Below, one piece after another: positions 35,357 to 43,740 of a stretch of 64,000 bases of DNA. This DNA comes from CAWKEY01 sp963848675. Lineage in GTDB: Bacteria > Pseudomonadota > Gammaproteobacteria > Methylococcales > Methylomonadaceae. Positions within the stretch are counted from its first letter, which is position 1, and the number at the start of each line of letters is the position of its first letter. The notes beneath the pieces were generated by a model that ran no database searches, had not been told where the DNA came from, and saw only the letters and a program-made list of their open reading frames with translations. Made by a program: the position numbers and the translations under genes. The stretch is from assembly GCA_963848675.1 (NCBI GenBank), contig CAWKEY010000021.1:1-64000 (forward strand), written 5' to 3'.

Positions 35357-36334
35357 ATGAATAAAGATCCATTCGCAAAATTACGGTCTTCGCTTACCCT
35401 GGATGACTTGCTGGATCAGCAGGAAGCTTATCATCCTCAAAACTGGCTGCTGACTTATCTTGATGTGTTTGTGCTCACGGTCATGCTGGTGATTACCTTG
35501 ATGGCCTTAAGTGACTTCACAACTCAACCAACACAGGTTCAGACCCATCAATCTCAACCCGTCAAGCTTGAAAAGGCACCGGCAGCAAGCCTGCCAAAAG
35601 CCATGACACCCGAGCCTACAGTCGATCCCGGCAACAGCAACGAAAAAAATAAAGCCATGCCTGTCGCAACGCCGGAAACAGCCGTCGCCGGACAGCTGCC
35701 CGTTATCGCTTCAGCCCCCAAGCTGGTTGACACCCAGCAAGCGAAACCCGAATCCGAAACGATACTGCCAGCGCTGCCCATAGAACAGGAATTCAAGCCG
35801 ATACCACTCGAGCAGCACGTACAACCGGAACCAAAGTCGGCCCCTCCAATACAGCCAATAGACGCTGAGCAGCTATTGCAAGAGGATTTAAGCAAAACCA
35901 TACAGGAGTTTGGCTTGAATGACGCCGTGCATATCAATGTTAAGCAGGGTTATGCTCAGCTTGAAATTCAGGACAAGGTACTGTTTAAATCATCGCAGGC
36001 TGATTTGACGAGCGACGGCGCTGCCGTATTAACACGCCTGACACCTCTATTAAAGCAGGCTGAAGGACTGATTTTAATCGAAGGTCATACTGACAATTTG
36101 CCTATTAACACCGCGCAATTCCCCTCCAACTGGGAGTTGGGTTCTTCGCGCGCCACCAGTGTTCTGCATTTTCTGGCCTCGCAGCAACTCGACAGTAGCC
36201 GTATGAGAGCAATGACTTATGCCGACACCCAGCCGATTGCCGATAATGCAACGAGTGCAGGCAGAGAAAAAAACCGCCGGGTCAGCATCCTGATCAAGGT
36301 TGCTGATCAACAGCGCCAGGATGGCGCCGAGTAA
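35357..36334 (+). CDS. MotB-like protein with OmpA peptidoglycan-binding domain
   Basis: The 325-residue protein has a cytoplasmic N-terminus, one transmembrane helix (about 29-51, NWLLTYLDVFVLTVMLVITL) with D36 at the place of the ion-binding Asp of MotB/PomB, a long Pro/Gln/Glu-rich linker (about 55-170) and a C-terminal OmpA domain (about 185-320: ILIEGHTDNLPINT, NWELGSSRATSVLHFL, REKNRRVSILI). The linker is longer than in usual MotB plugs and could reach far into the periplasm. It forms a stator-like pair with the preceding MotA-like protein. In the YfiBNR system, the OmpA-domain protein YfiB binds YfiR; this protein could play that part. Confidence 0.85.
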   Translation: MNKDPFAKLRSSLTLDDLLDQQEAYHPQNWLLTYLDVFVLTVMLVITLMALSDFTTQPTQVQTHQSQPVKLEKAPAASLPKAMTPEPTVDPGNSNEKNKAMPVATPETAVAGQLPVIASAPKLVDTQQAKPESETILPALPIEQEFKPIPLEQHVQPEPKSAPPIQPIDAEQLLQEDLSKTIQEFGLNDAVHINVKQGYAQLEIQDKVLFKSSQADLTSDGAAVLTRLTPLLKQAEGLILIEGHTDNLPINTAQFPSNWELGSSRATSVLHFLASQQLDSSRMRAMTYADTQPIADNATSAGREKNRRVSILIKVADQQRQDGAE

Positions 36335-36526
36335 GTTGTTTTTGTCATTCCGGCCTTCGGGAGGAATGCGATGCTATTTTCACTGAACCTAAAAAAATCA
36401 TTTGATCCACGAAAACCAAAAGTAGGCGCCTTTAGGCGACACAAAAACCACAAAAACATTCAAAGAGATACCAAGTTGTAGATCGCCACCCAAAGGGTGG
36501 ATGGCTGTGCAATAACATAGCCCGTT

Positions 36527-37372
36527 TCAGTAGTCTTCCTGTTCGTACTTGCGTTGTATTGCCTCCTCTCGCGCATCATTGATTTCTCTCATGATGCTTT
36601 TCACATCGGCCTGCTTGTTGCTGCCTTTAAAATGGCCTGTCAGTTTGACGTCAGGCGTCAGATTGCCGCTCTCGTAAATCTTCCAGATTTCTTTACCATA
36701 GCTGGTTGCAAGCAGTTCAGGCGCAAAACGGCCAAAGTAGCCAGCCAGATTATTGACATCACGCTCCAGCATCCTGGCGGCATTATTGTTAGCCGCTGCA
36801 TCAACCGCCTGGGGCAAATCAATAATCACCGGGCCATGCGCGTCAACAAGTACATTGAATTCAGACAGGTCGCCGTGGATAAGCCCTGCGCAGAGCATTC
36901 TGACCACTTCCTTAATCAGTAAGCCGTGGAATTCCAGCGCTTGCTCGCTGGTCAATTCAAGATCGTTAAGCCTGGGCGCTGCAGCTCCGTGTTGATCGGT
37001 GACCAGTTCCATCAACAGCACGCCTTCGACAAAATTATAGGGCAGCGGAACACGCACACCCGCTGCGGCAAGTCGATATAATGCATCGACTTCGGCATTT
37101 TGCCACACCTCTTCCTGCTGTTTGCGTCCAAACCGGGTGTTTTTCTCCATGGCACGAGCTTGACGACTATTTCGTACTTTGCGCCCTTCCTGATACAAGG
37201 CCTGCTTGTGGAAGCCGCGCTTGTTAGCTTCTTTATAGACCTTGGCACAGCGAATTTCACCTTCGGACAGCACTACATAGACTGCCGCCTCCTTCCCGCT
37301 TTTTAGCGGGCGGATAACTTCATCGACAAGACCGTCGCGCACCAGCGGTTCGAGACTTTTTGGAGTTTTCAT
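36527..37372 (-). CDS. RIO-type serine protein kinase
   Basis: The product is 281 residues with the RIO kinase fold: ISSGKEA-like P-loop substitute LKSGKEAAVYVV, RCAKVYK with the ATP lysine, HGDLSEFNVLV with catalytic Asp and metal-binding Asn, and IIDLPQAVD replacing the DFG motif. It resembles bacterial RIO1-like proteins of the PA4780 type found in pseudomonads and relatives, whose targets are poorly known. AAAGGGGGG before the ATG is a strong ribosome binding site. It is convergent with the MotB-like gene across a 192-bp spacer holding short hairpins, and it lies downstream of recJ. Confidence 0.88.
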   Translation of the reverse strand: MKTPKSLEPLVRDGLVDEVIRPLKSGKEAAVYVVLSEGEIRCAKVYKEANKRGFHKQALYQEGRKVRNSRQARAMEKNTRFGRKQQEEVWQNAEVDALYRLAAAGVRVPLPYNFVEGVLLMELVTDQHGAAAPRLNDLELTSEQALEFHGLLIKEVVRMLCAGLIHGDLSEFNVLVDAHGPVIIDLPQAVDAAANNNAARMLERDVNNLAGYFGRFAPELLATSYGKEIWKIYESGNLTPDVKLTGHFKGSNKQADVKSIMREINDAREEAIQRKYEQEDY

Positions 37373-37447
37373 AGCCCCCCTTTGTATACTGCTTTGGAAA
37401 AGTAAATAGCGGCGAACCTAAATGGATTCATAGTCAACATAGTGTCT

Positions 37448-39193
37448 TTAGGATATTTTTTCCAGATACTGCACCATAAGCTGTAGGTTGCGGTTGCCTC
37501 TGAATTCATTTATATCGAGTTTGTAGGCGGCCAGGCAGGATCTTAGACCCAGCCATTTTTCCGGTTGATCGACATAAAAAGCGATAGCATCTATAAGCAG
37601 ATCGCCGCCAGCTTGTCTCAACACCAGTTTCAGATGTTTTTGGCCGACAATACGCGCTTGAATCACATCAAATACGCCATCAAATACAGGCTCCGGGAAT
37701 TCCTGCCCCCAGGTGGCGGCATTTTGTAATAAATCGGCGAATTCAATAGTCATCTCCTGCTCGCTTAATTGGCCATCCGAATAGATTTTCTGTTCGAGAT
37801 CGATAGTAGACAGGCGCTGGCTGACCACCTCATCAAAGGCCAGGGCAAAATGCGGATAATCGTGCATTTTAAGACTCATGCCGGCCGCCATGGCATGACC
37901 GCCAAATTTACTCAGCAGTTTAGGGTGCGCAGCGGCAATATCGCTGAGCACATCGCGAATGTGCACACCGGGAATGGAGCGCGCCGAGCCTTTGATTTCA
38001 TTCTTGCCGGAGGGCGCAAAAGCAATCACAGGACGATGCAGCCGGTCTTTAATGCGTGCAGCCAAAATGCCGATGACACCCTGATGCCAGCTTGCATCAT
38101 ACAGGCAGACGCCAGCAGGCAGGTGCTGCTCATCCAGGGCTTTCATTTCCGCTAACAAGGCCATGGCCTCATGTTTCATCTGCCCTTCGATGTCCCTGCG
38201 GTCATTATTCAGCTCATCGAGCTGAAGCGCGATGGCTTTGGCCAGTGAAGGGTCTTCAGTCAGCAGGCATTGAATGCCCAGGGACATATCATCCATGCGG
38301 CCCGCGGCGTTCAGTCGCGGGCCCACAGCAAAGCCCAGATCCGATGCCTGCATGGATTGCGGATTTCTGCCCGACACTTCAATCAGGGCATTCAGGCCAG
38401 GATGACCGCGGCCCATGCGGATCCGCAGCAAACCCTGATGCACCAGAATCCTGTTGATGTGATCCAGAGCAACCACATCGGCGACCGTACCCAAGGCAAC
38501 ATAGTCAAGCAAGTGCGCCAGATTCGGTTCGGGTTTTTGCTGTTGTTCAAACCAGTTTTGCGCTCTTAAGCGGCTACGCAAAGCCATTAACACATAAAAC
38601 ATCACGCCTACGCCCGCCAGCGCGCCGCTGGGAAATGGATCGTCGGGCAGATTGGGATTGACGATGGCATCGGCTTCAGGCAGTGCCGGCCCCGGCAGAT
38701 GATGGTCTGTCACCAGGACTTTGATGCCCAGATTTTTGGCAGCCCTGACGCCCTCTATACTCGATATGCCGTTATCAACGGTAATGATGATGTCAGGAGT
38801 TTGCAGCTTGACCAGCTCGACAATTTCGGGCGTCAGTCCGTAACCGTATTCAAAGCGGTTAGGCACGATGAACGACACCTGCCCTGCCCCCAGCAATTGC
38901 AATCCTTTGATAGCCAAGGCACAGCTGGTCGCGCCATCGGCGTCAAAGTCGGCAACGATGCAGATTTTTTGCTGGGAATGAATAGCTGTGACCAGATGGC
39001 CGACCATGTTTTCCATGCCCGACAGCAGCCAAGGCGACGGCAGTGTTGCCAGTGTCCTATCCAGCTCCGCTGCCGAGGTGACACCTCGGGATACATAAAT
39101 GCGCTGCAATAGCGGATGAATGTCGCCCAGTTGTACACGTTTTTTTGCCAGCGGACGCGCAAGTATGGTTTTTTTTACGCCTTGATAATACAC
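37448..39193 (-). CDS. recJ: Single-stranded-DNA-specific exonuclease RecJ
   Basis: RecJ degrades single-stranded DNA 5' to 3' in recombination and mismatch repair. DHH-family motifs are present: IVADFDADGATSCALAI (motif I), ITVDNGISS (II), VLVTDHHLPG (III), and LGTVADVVALDHINR (IV). The DHHA1 part has KFGGHAMAAGMSLK, and the GSARSIPGVHIRDVL stretch follows the family. The length of 581 equals that of typical RecJ. The only good start is GTG at 39193, which sits 12 bases after a terminator-like hairpin; the frame stays open upstream through the hairpin without an ATG. Confidence 0.94.
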   Translation of the reverse strand: MYYQGVKKTILARPLAKKRVQLGDIHPLLQRIYVSRGVTSAAELDRTLATLPSPWLLSGMENMVGHLVTAIHSQQKICIVADFDADGATSCALAIKGLQLLGAGQVSFIVPNRFEYGYGLTPEIVELVKLQTPDIIITVDNGISSIEGVRAAKNLGIKVLVTDHHLPGPALPEADAIVNPNLPDDPFPSGALAGVGVMFYVLMALRSRLRAQNWFEQQQKPEPNLAHLLDYVALGTVADVVALDHINRILVHQGLLRIRMGRGHPGLNALIEVSGRNPQSMQASDLGFAVGPRLNAAGRMDDMSLGIQCLLTEDPSLAKAIALQLDELNNDRRDIEGQMKHEAMALLAEMKALDEQHLPAGVCLYDASWHQGVIGILAARIKDRLHRPVIAFAPSGKNEIKGSARSIPGVHIRDVLSDIAAAHPKLLSKFGGHAMAAGMSLKMHDYPHFALAFDEVVSQRLSTIDLEQKIYSDGQLSEQEMTIEFADLLQNAATWGQEFPEPVFDGVFDVIQARIVGQKHLKLVLRQAGGDLLIDAIAFYVDQPEKWLGLRSCLAAYKLDINEFRGNRNLQLMVQYLEKIS

Positions 39194-39205
39194 AGCACGC
39201 TCAAT

Positions 39206-39231
39206 AAAAAAAAGCCGGGCCTTGCCGGCCT
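39206..39231 (-). terminator. Hairpin with T8 tract just upstream of recJ
   Basis: On the minus strand GCCGG-CAAGG-CCCGGC is followed by eight T. It looks like a Rho-independent terminator, but no minus-strand gene is evident upstream of it, and recJ begins 12 bases beyond. It may attenuate recJ or belong to an unseen transcript from 39232-39443. Confidence 0.6.
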
Positions 39232-39443
39232 TGCAGGATCAAAGAAATGTAGCACATGTCAAGCATTTAAGTCGTGAAGCAGGCGGTAGCTCCGGCTGCC
39301 ATTGACGATGAAAGACACAGATTTGACATTTGTATAAGCTGCGGAAATATGCTGAAATGAAAACCTATCGTTATCAGGAAGTCCGTAATGCCGGTAGCGA
39401 TGACGAGTGTGTATAGCAGCATGCAGCATAAGAGGGGTATCCC

Positions 39444-39974
39444 ATGAATGAAAAAGGTTATTTAAACGGTTCATTTGAAAACGCCGTCGAAACTATTTTA
39501 ACCAGCATCGATCGCGATGTTGAACGCGGGGAAGACATCGTCATGTTTGGCTTTTGCGTGGTCATGCTGTCTTCCACATTTGCTCCGATAGCACCGCCTA
39601 CCGTTGTGTTACCGTTGGTAGCACTTACCTTTGCCCTCTCATCGAGCCTGGCGCGCATCAATTACCACACGATGGAAAGGAAACTGTTTGCCGCCATGGC
39701 AATAATTGACGAGCGCGACAGAGCCATACTTCGGCCAATAGCCACTGTCTTTACCGAAAACCCCATGCACACATTGACGGTATCCTTTAATCCCCGGAAA
39801 AACCTCAAACGCACCGTCAACAGCATTGTGGGCGGACTATTGATCAACCCGCTGTGGATGCCCATTTTCTATGTCATGGGCATGCAAATTGTCGAGGAAA
39901 AAAACCTGGGGCTGTTAAACAGAGCCATTATCGGCGTCGAGCATAAACTGACCAAATCTCGACCGCTTGATTGA
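39444..39974 (+). CDS. Hypothetical inner-membrane protein
   Basis: The 176-residue protein starts at ATG 39444 after AGAGGGG, a strong ribosome binding site. Two hydrophobic hairpins are visible: residues about 32-72 (VMFGFCVVMLSSTFAPIAPP and VVLPLVALTFALSSSLARI) and about 127-150 (IVGGLLINPLWMPIFYVMGM). A polar middle part lies between them (ERDRAILRPIATVFTENP). No family is recognised. It is divergent from recJ and convergent with hemH, so it stands alone. Confidence 0.65.
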   Translation: MNEKGYLNGSFENAVETILTSIDRDVERGEDIVMFGFCVVMLSSTFAPIAPPTVVLPLVALTFALSSSLARINYHTMERKLFAAMAIIDERDRAILRPIATVFTENPMHTLTVSFNPRKNLKRTVNSIVGGLLINPLWMPIFYVMGMQIVEEKNLGLLNRAIIGVEHKLTKSRPLD

Positions 39975-40078
39975 GCCGTTCACAAGCCACCACGGTTCGC
40001 CAACAAGCCGGAACCGATAAGGTTATAGCTGGCAGAGCATTATTGTGTTGAACAGTAACCCTAAAATCCAAATTACGG

Positions 40079-41095
40079 CTAATCACCTAGCGCTATTTTT
40101 TTGATGGTTTCCACCCAATCGTCACCGCTATTCAAACTCTCAACCAGCTGAATTTTTTCACCACCATGCTGGTGAAAAATCTCCTGATATTCAGTGCCAA
40201 TTTCATAAACGGTTTCCAAGCAATCTGCGGTAAATGCCGGTGAAAAAACCAGTAGATTTTTAGCGCCCTGCTTGGCCAAGTCCTCAATCACCTTATCGCT
40301 GAACGGAGTTAACCATTTATTATCCAGCCGGCTTTGAAAGCTAAGGGTATATTTAGCTTCGGGAATATTAAGTTTTTCAACGACTGCTTTAGTGGTTTGA
40401 TAGCAAGCTGCCTTATAACAATAATAATTGCTTTCGGTTAATTGATCTTCGCAATCATGATCTTTGCATAGATAACCATCGTTATAGACTTTATCAACCT
40501 GTCTTTCCGGTAGGCCATGGTAGCTGAAAACAATATGATCGTAGTGGTTAAAATCGTATTTTTTAGCTCTATTGACGATGCAATTAATAAAATCTTCGTT
40601 GTCGTAGTATTGAGAAACAATTTTTAACTCCGGTATTACCCACCACTGGCTGACGACTTCCATAAAACGCTGCAAGGCACTGCCAGTGCTGCTTGAAGCG
40701 TATTGAGGAAATAGCGGAAATACAATGATTTTGTGATAGCCCTCTTTTTTCATGCGCTCCAGCACGGACTCCATGCTTGGATTTTTGTAGCGCATAGCCA
40801 TCTCTACAGTAATCTCGTCGCCCACTGCTTGCTGTAATTTCTTCTGCAATTCGAGCGTATGCATTAGCAGCGGCGAACCTGATTGCTTATCCCACATGGT
40901 CTTGTACAGTTTCGAAGATTTGCCTGAACGAAATGGCACAATAATGCAATTAACCAGAATTTTTCTGGCTAACCAAGGAATATCAATCACCCGTGGATCG
41001 TTCAAGAATTGGCTTAAATAACTCCCCACATCCCAGCGGCTTGGACTATCCGGGGTGCCTAAATTTAAAAGCAATAGAGCGGTTTTTGATTTCAT
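40079..41095 (-). CDS. hemH: Ferrochelatase
   Basis: HemH inserts Fe2+ into protoporphyrin IX, the last step of haem synthesis. The 338-residue protein has LLLLNLGTPDSPSRWDVGSY, VFPLFPQYASSSTGSAL, FSYHGLPERQVDKV with the metal-binding His, SFQSRLDNKWLTPFSDKVIE and FSPAFTADCLETVYEIGTEY. It is rich in Lys, Ile, Tyr and Asn and its coding DNA is AT-richer than its neighbours. The wording of several motifs recalls Bacteroidetes ferrochelatases, so transfer is possible. It stands alone at the end of the thr gene cluster. Confidence 0.95.
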   Translation of the reverse strand: MKSKTALLLLNLGTPDSPSRWDVGSYLSQFLNDPRVIDIPWLARKILVNCIIVPFRSGKSSKLYKTMWDKQSGSPLLMHTLELQKKLQQAVGDEITVEMAMRYKNPSMESVLERMKKEGYHKIIVFPLFPQYASSSTGSALQRFMEVVSQWWVIPELKIVSQYYDNEDFINCIVNRAKKYDFNHYDHIVFSYHGLPERQVDKVYNDGYLCKDHDCEDQLTESNYYCYKAACYQTTKAVVEKLNIPEAKYTLSFQSRLDNKWLTPFSDKVIEDLAKQGAKNLLVFSPAFTADCLETVYEIGTEYQEIFHQHGGEKIQLVESLNSGDDWVETIKKIALGD

Positions 41096-41284
41096 TTTCT
41101 ATTTTTTAAAACCGGATTTTATATAAGGAGAATTGTGAAAAATTATGATTGTTTGAACGTAATCATTGGCCAGCAAAACCATCGTCGAATCCTAGCCGGC
41201 CAATTGCCTGCATGCCCAATTGGGGTTCTCGATGGAGCGACGGACTAAGACCAATCGGTCACCTCGTGTGTGCCTGATTTTCTA

Positions 41285-42379
41285 TTACAAACTATCCAGA
41301 ATCGCCCGCTTAACAGCATCCAAGCTGGCATCTATGGTCACCGGTTTGGCGTCGGCGCATTGCCGCATGGCAATCTCGGGATCTTTGATGCCGTTGCCGG
41401 TCAGCGTACAGACGATAATGCTGCCTTCTGGGATTTTGCCAATGCTTATGTCGTGCAGGGCCCCGGCTAATGAAGTCGCCGAGGCGGGTTCACAAAATAC
41501 ACCCTCGTGTTGGGAGAGCATTTTTTGTGCGGCCAGGATTTGTTCATCGGTAAATTTATCAAACCAGCCGCCGGATTCTTTTTGCGCTGCCCAGGCCATA
41601 TCCCACGATTGCGGATGGCCGATACGGATGGCAGTGGCGACAGTTTCAGGGTGGTCAACCATTGCGCCCAATACAAATGGCGCGGCGCCGGCGGCTTGAT
41701 AACCGCACATCACCGGTCGTCCGCGGGTAACAGCAGGAAGGCCGGGCGCATACGTAGAGTACTCTTTATAGCCTTTCCAGTAGGCGGTGATATTGCCGGC
41801 ATTACCGACGGGCAGACAGTGGTAGTCAGGCGCAAATCCCAATTCATCAATGATTTCAAATGCCGCCGTTTTTTGGCCTTCAATTCTGAACGGGTTGATG
41901 GAGTTAACGATAGTCACCGGCGCTTGGTCGCCGATTTCTTTAACCAGCGCCATACCTTTGTCGAAGTTACCGTTAATTTGGATGATTTTGGCATCGTACA
42001 TTAAGGTTTGCGCCAGTTTCCCCAGGGCAATTTTGCCTTCCGGGATTAGCACAAAAGCTTTGATGCCGGCACGCGCGGCATAGGCGGCGGCCGCGGCCGA
42101 GGTGTTGCCGGTGGAGGCGCAAATAATCGCCTGGCTGCCCTGCTCGACGGCTTTGGTGACCGCCATGGTCATGCCGCGATCCTTGAAAGAACCGGTAGGA
42201 TTCAGGCCTTCAAACTTGACGTAAATATTCACATCCTTGCCGATCAATCGCGGAATGTTTTGCAGTTGAATCAGCGGCGTGTTGCCCTCACACAGACTGA
42301 TTAAACGGGTATTTTCACTGACGGGCAAACGGTTTCTATAATTTTCAATCAAACCGGAGTAGCGTTTAGGAATAGACAT
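41285..42379 (-). CDS. thrC: Threonine synthase
   Basis: This PLP enzyme converts O-phosphohomoserine to threonine. The 364-residue, short form has the PLP lysine in GLNPTGSFKDRGMTMAV, the SGNTSAAAAAYAAR-like ASTGNTSAAAAAYAARAGI, LPVGNAGNITAYWKGYKEY for the phosphate site, and the end VCTLTGNGIKDPEIAM. This is the class found in pseudomonads and Bacillus rather than the longer E. coli form. It is the last gene of alaC-hom-thrC, 8 bases after hom, so the order follows the pathway. Confidence 0.95.
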   Translation of the reverse strand: MSIPKRYSGLIENYRNRLPVSENTRLISLCEGNTPLIQLQNIPRLIGKDVNIYVKFEGLNPTGSFKDRGMTMAVTKAVEQGSQAIICASTGNTSAAAAAYAARAGIKAFVLIPEGKIALGKLAQTLMYDAKIIQINGNFDKGMALVKEIGDQAPVTIVNSINPFRIEGQKTAAFEIIDELGFAPDYHCLPVGNAGNITAYWKGYKEYSTYAPGLPAVTRGRPVMCGYQAAGAAPFVLGAMVDHPETVATAIRIGHPQSWDMAWAAQKESGGWFDKFTDEQILAAQKMLSQHEGVFCEPASATSLAGALHDISIGKIPEGSIIVCTLTGNGIKDPEIAMRQCADAKPVTIDASLDAVKRAILDSL

Positions 42380-42387
42380 GTTGTGAT

Positions 42388-43698
42388 TTATTTTAAGGTT
42401 TCTAGGCGGATTCGGTTTACTTTACCGGTAACCGTGGTTAGGGCTTCAATTTCCGTGATAGCCGCATTCATTTCTTTTTCCAGGGTAATCTGGGTCAGCA
42501 TGATAATGGGCAAAAAAGTTTTATCTTCGCGTGGCTCTTTTTGCATAATCGCTTCAATACTGATTTGATGATTGGCCAGTATGCGGGTGACTTCCGCCAA
42601 TACGCCGGGTTTGTCTTCGGCATTGAGACGTAAATAATAAGAAGTTTTAAACCTGTCCGATGACAATACCGGTATGTCGACTAGAGCGTCAGCCTGAAAA
42701 GCCAAATGCGGCACCCGGTTTTCAGGGTCGCCGGTCAGCGCACGCACCACATCAATGACGTCAGCCACGACCGCCGACGCGGTCGGCTCTGCGCCGGCGC
42801 CGGCGCCATAATACAAAGTGGGGCCGACAGCATCCCCTTTAACCACGATGGCATTCATCACTCCGTTTACATTGGCAATAAGACGCCGCTCTGGAATCAA
42901 GGTGGGATGCACTCTTAATTCGATACCTTCAGCTGTTCTGCGGGCGATGCCCAAGTGTTTGATTCGATAACCCAATGCTTCGGCATATTCAACATCTTCC
43001 CGGGTGATGTGGGTAATCCCTTCGGTATAAACCTTGTCGAACTGCAAAGGAATGCCAAAAGCAATCGACGCCAGAATGGTTAATTTGTGCGCGGCATCGA
43101 TACCGTCAACATCAAAGCTCGGATCGGCTTCGGCATATCCCAGGGCTTGTGCTTCCGCCAGGACGTCAGCAAAATCACGGCCTTTATCGCGCATTTCAGT
43201 CAGAATGAAATTGCCGGTTCCGTTGATAATGCCGGCCAGCCATTCGATTTGGTTACCGCTTAAACCTTCGCGTATGGCTTTGATAATGGGAATGCCGCCA
43301 GCAACCGCCGCTTCAAACGCCACCATCACGCCTTTTGCGCTGGCTTTGGCAAAAATTTCGTTGCCATGCAGGGCAATCAGGGATTTGTTGGCGGTAACGA
43401 CGTGCTTGCCGTTTTCTATGGCTTTCAAAACCATGTCTTTAACCGGACCGGCGCCACCAATCAATTCCAGGATGATGTCAATTTCAGGGTCATTGATGAT
43501 TTCATAAGGATCTGTGGTTAAAGCAATGCCTTGGGTATCACAAATACGTTGCTGACTCAGATCCCTTGCCGATGCCCGCGTGATAATGATTTCACGACCC
43601 GCTCTGCGGGCAATTTCAGCCGCATTGCGTTTCAACACATTGACGGTGCCGCCGCCGACAGTCCCCAATCCTAAAACACCCACTTTTACCGGTTTCAA
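42388..43698 (-). CDS. hom: Homoserine dehydrogenase
   Basis: The enzyme reduces aspartate semialdehyde to homoserine with NAD(P)H. The 436-residue, monofunctional form lacks the aspartokinase part. Its motifs are VGVLGLGTVGGGTVNVL (nucleotide site), IIGGAGP-type LELIGGAGPVKDMV, KHVVTANKSLIALHG with the catalytic Lys, and AGIINGTGNFILTEM. The C-terminal ACT domain (about 350-430, YYLRLNAEDKPGVLAEVTRI) implies feedback control by threonine. It lies 42 bases after alaC and 8 before thrC. Confidence 0.95.
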   Translation of the reverse strand: MKPVKVGVLGLGTVGGGTVNVLKRNAAEIARRAGREIIITRASARDLSQQRICDTQGIALTTDPYEIINDPEIDIILELIGGAGPVKDMVLKAIENGKHVVTANKSLIALHGNEIFAKASAKGVMVAFEAAVAGGIPIIKAIREGLSGNQIEWLAGIINGTGNFILTEMRDKGRDFADVLAEAQALGYAEADPSFDVDGIDAAHKLTILASIAFGIPLQFDKVYTEGITHITREDVEYAEALGYRIKHLGIARRTAEGIELRVHPTLIPERRLIANVNGVMNAIVVKGDAVGPTLYYGAGAGAEPTASAVVADVIDVVRALTGDPENRVPHLAFQADALVDIPVLSSDRFKTSYYLRLNAEDKPGVLAEVTRILANHQISIEAIMQKEPREDKTFLPIIMLTQITLEKEMNAAITEIEALTTVTGKVNRIRLETLK

Positions 43699-43740
43699 AT
43701 CAAACTCCTGAATAACGTATGGTTTACGAAAAACCCGGCC

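Noticed and set aside
34537..36334. MotA/MotB-like pair as part of a Zorya-type anti-phage system
   Set aside because: Zorya needs ZorC/ZorD or ZorE effectors beside the pair; here the partners are HDOD, kinase and YfiR, and the next gene is a convergent RIO kinase.
39259..39474. 71-codon minus-strand frame upstream of recJ
   Set aside because: It overlaps the start of the well supported plus-strand membrane protein gene and has no protein-like features.
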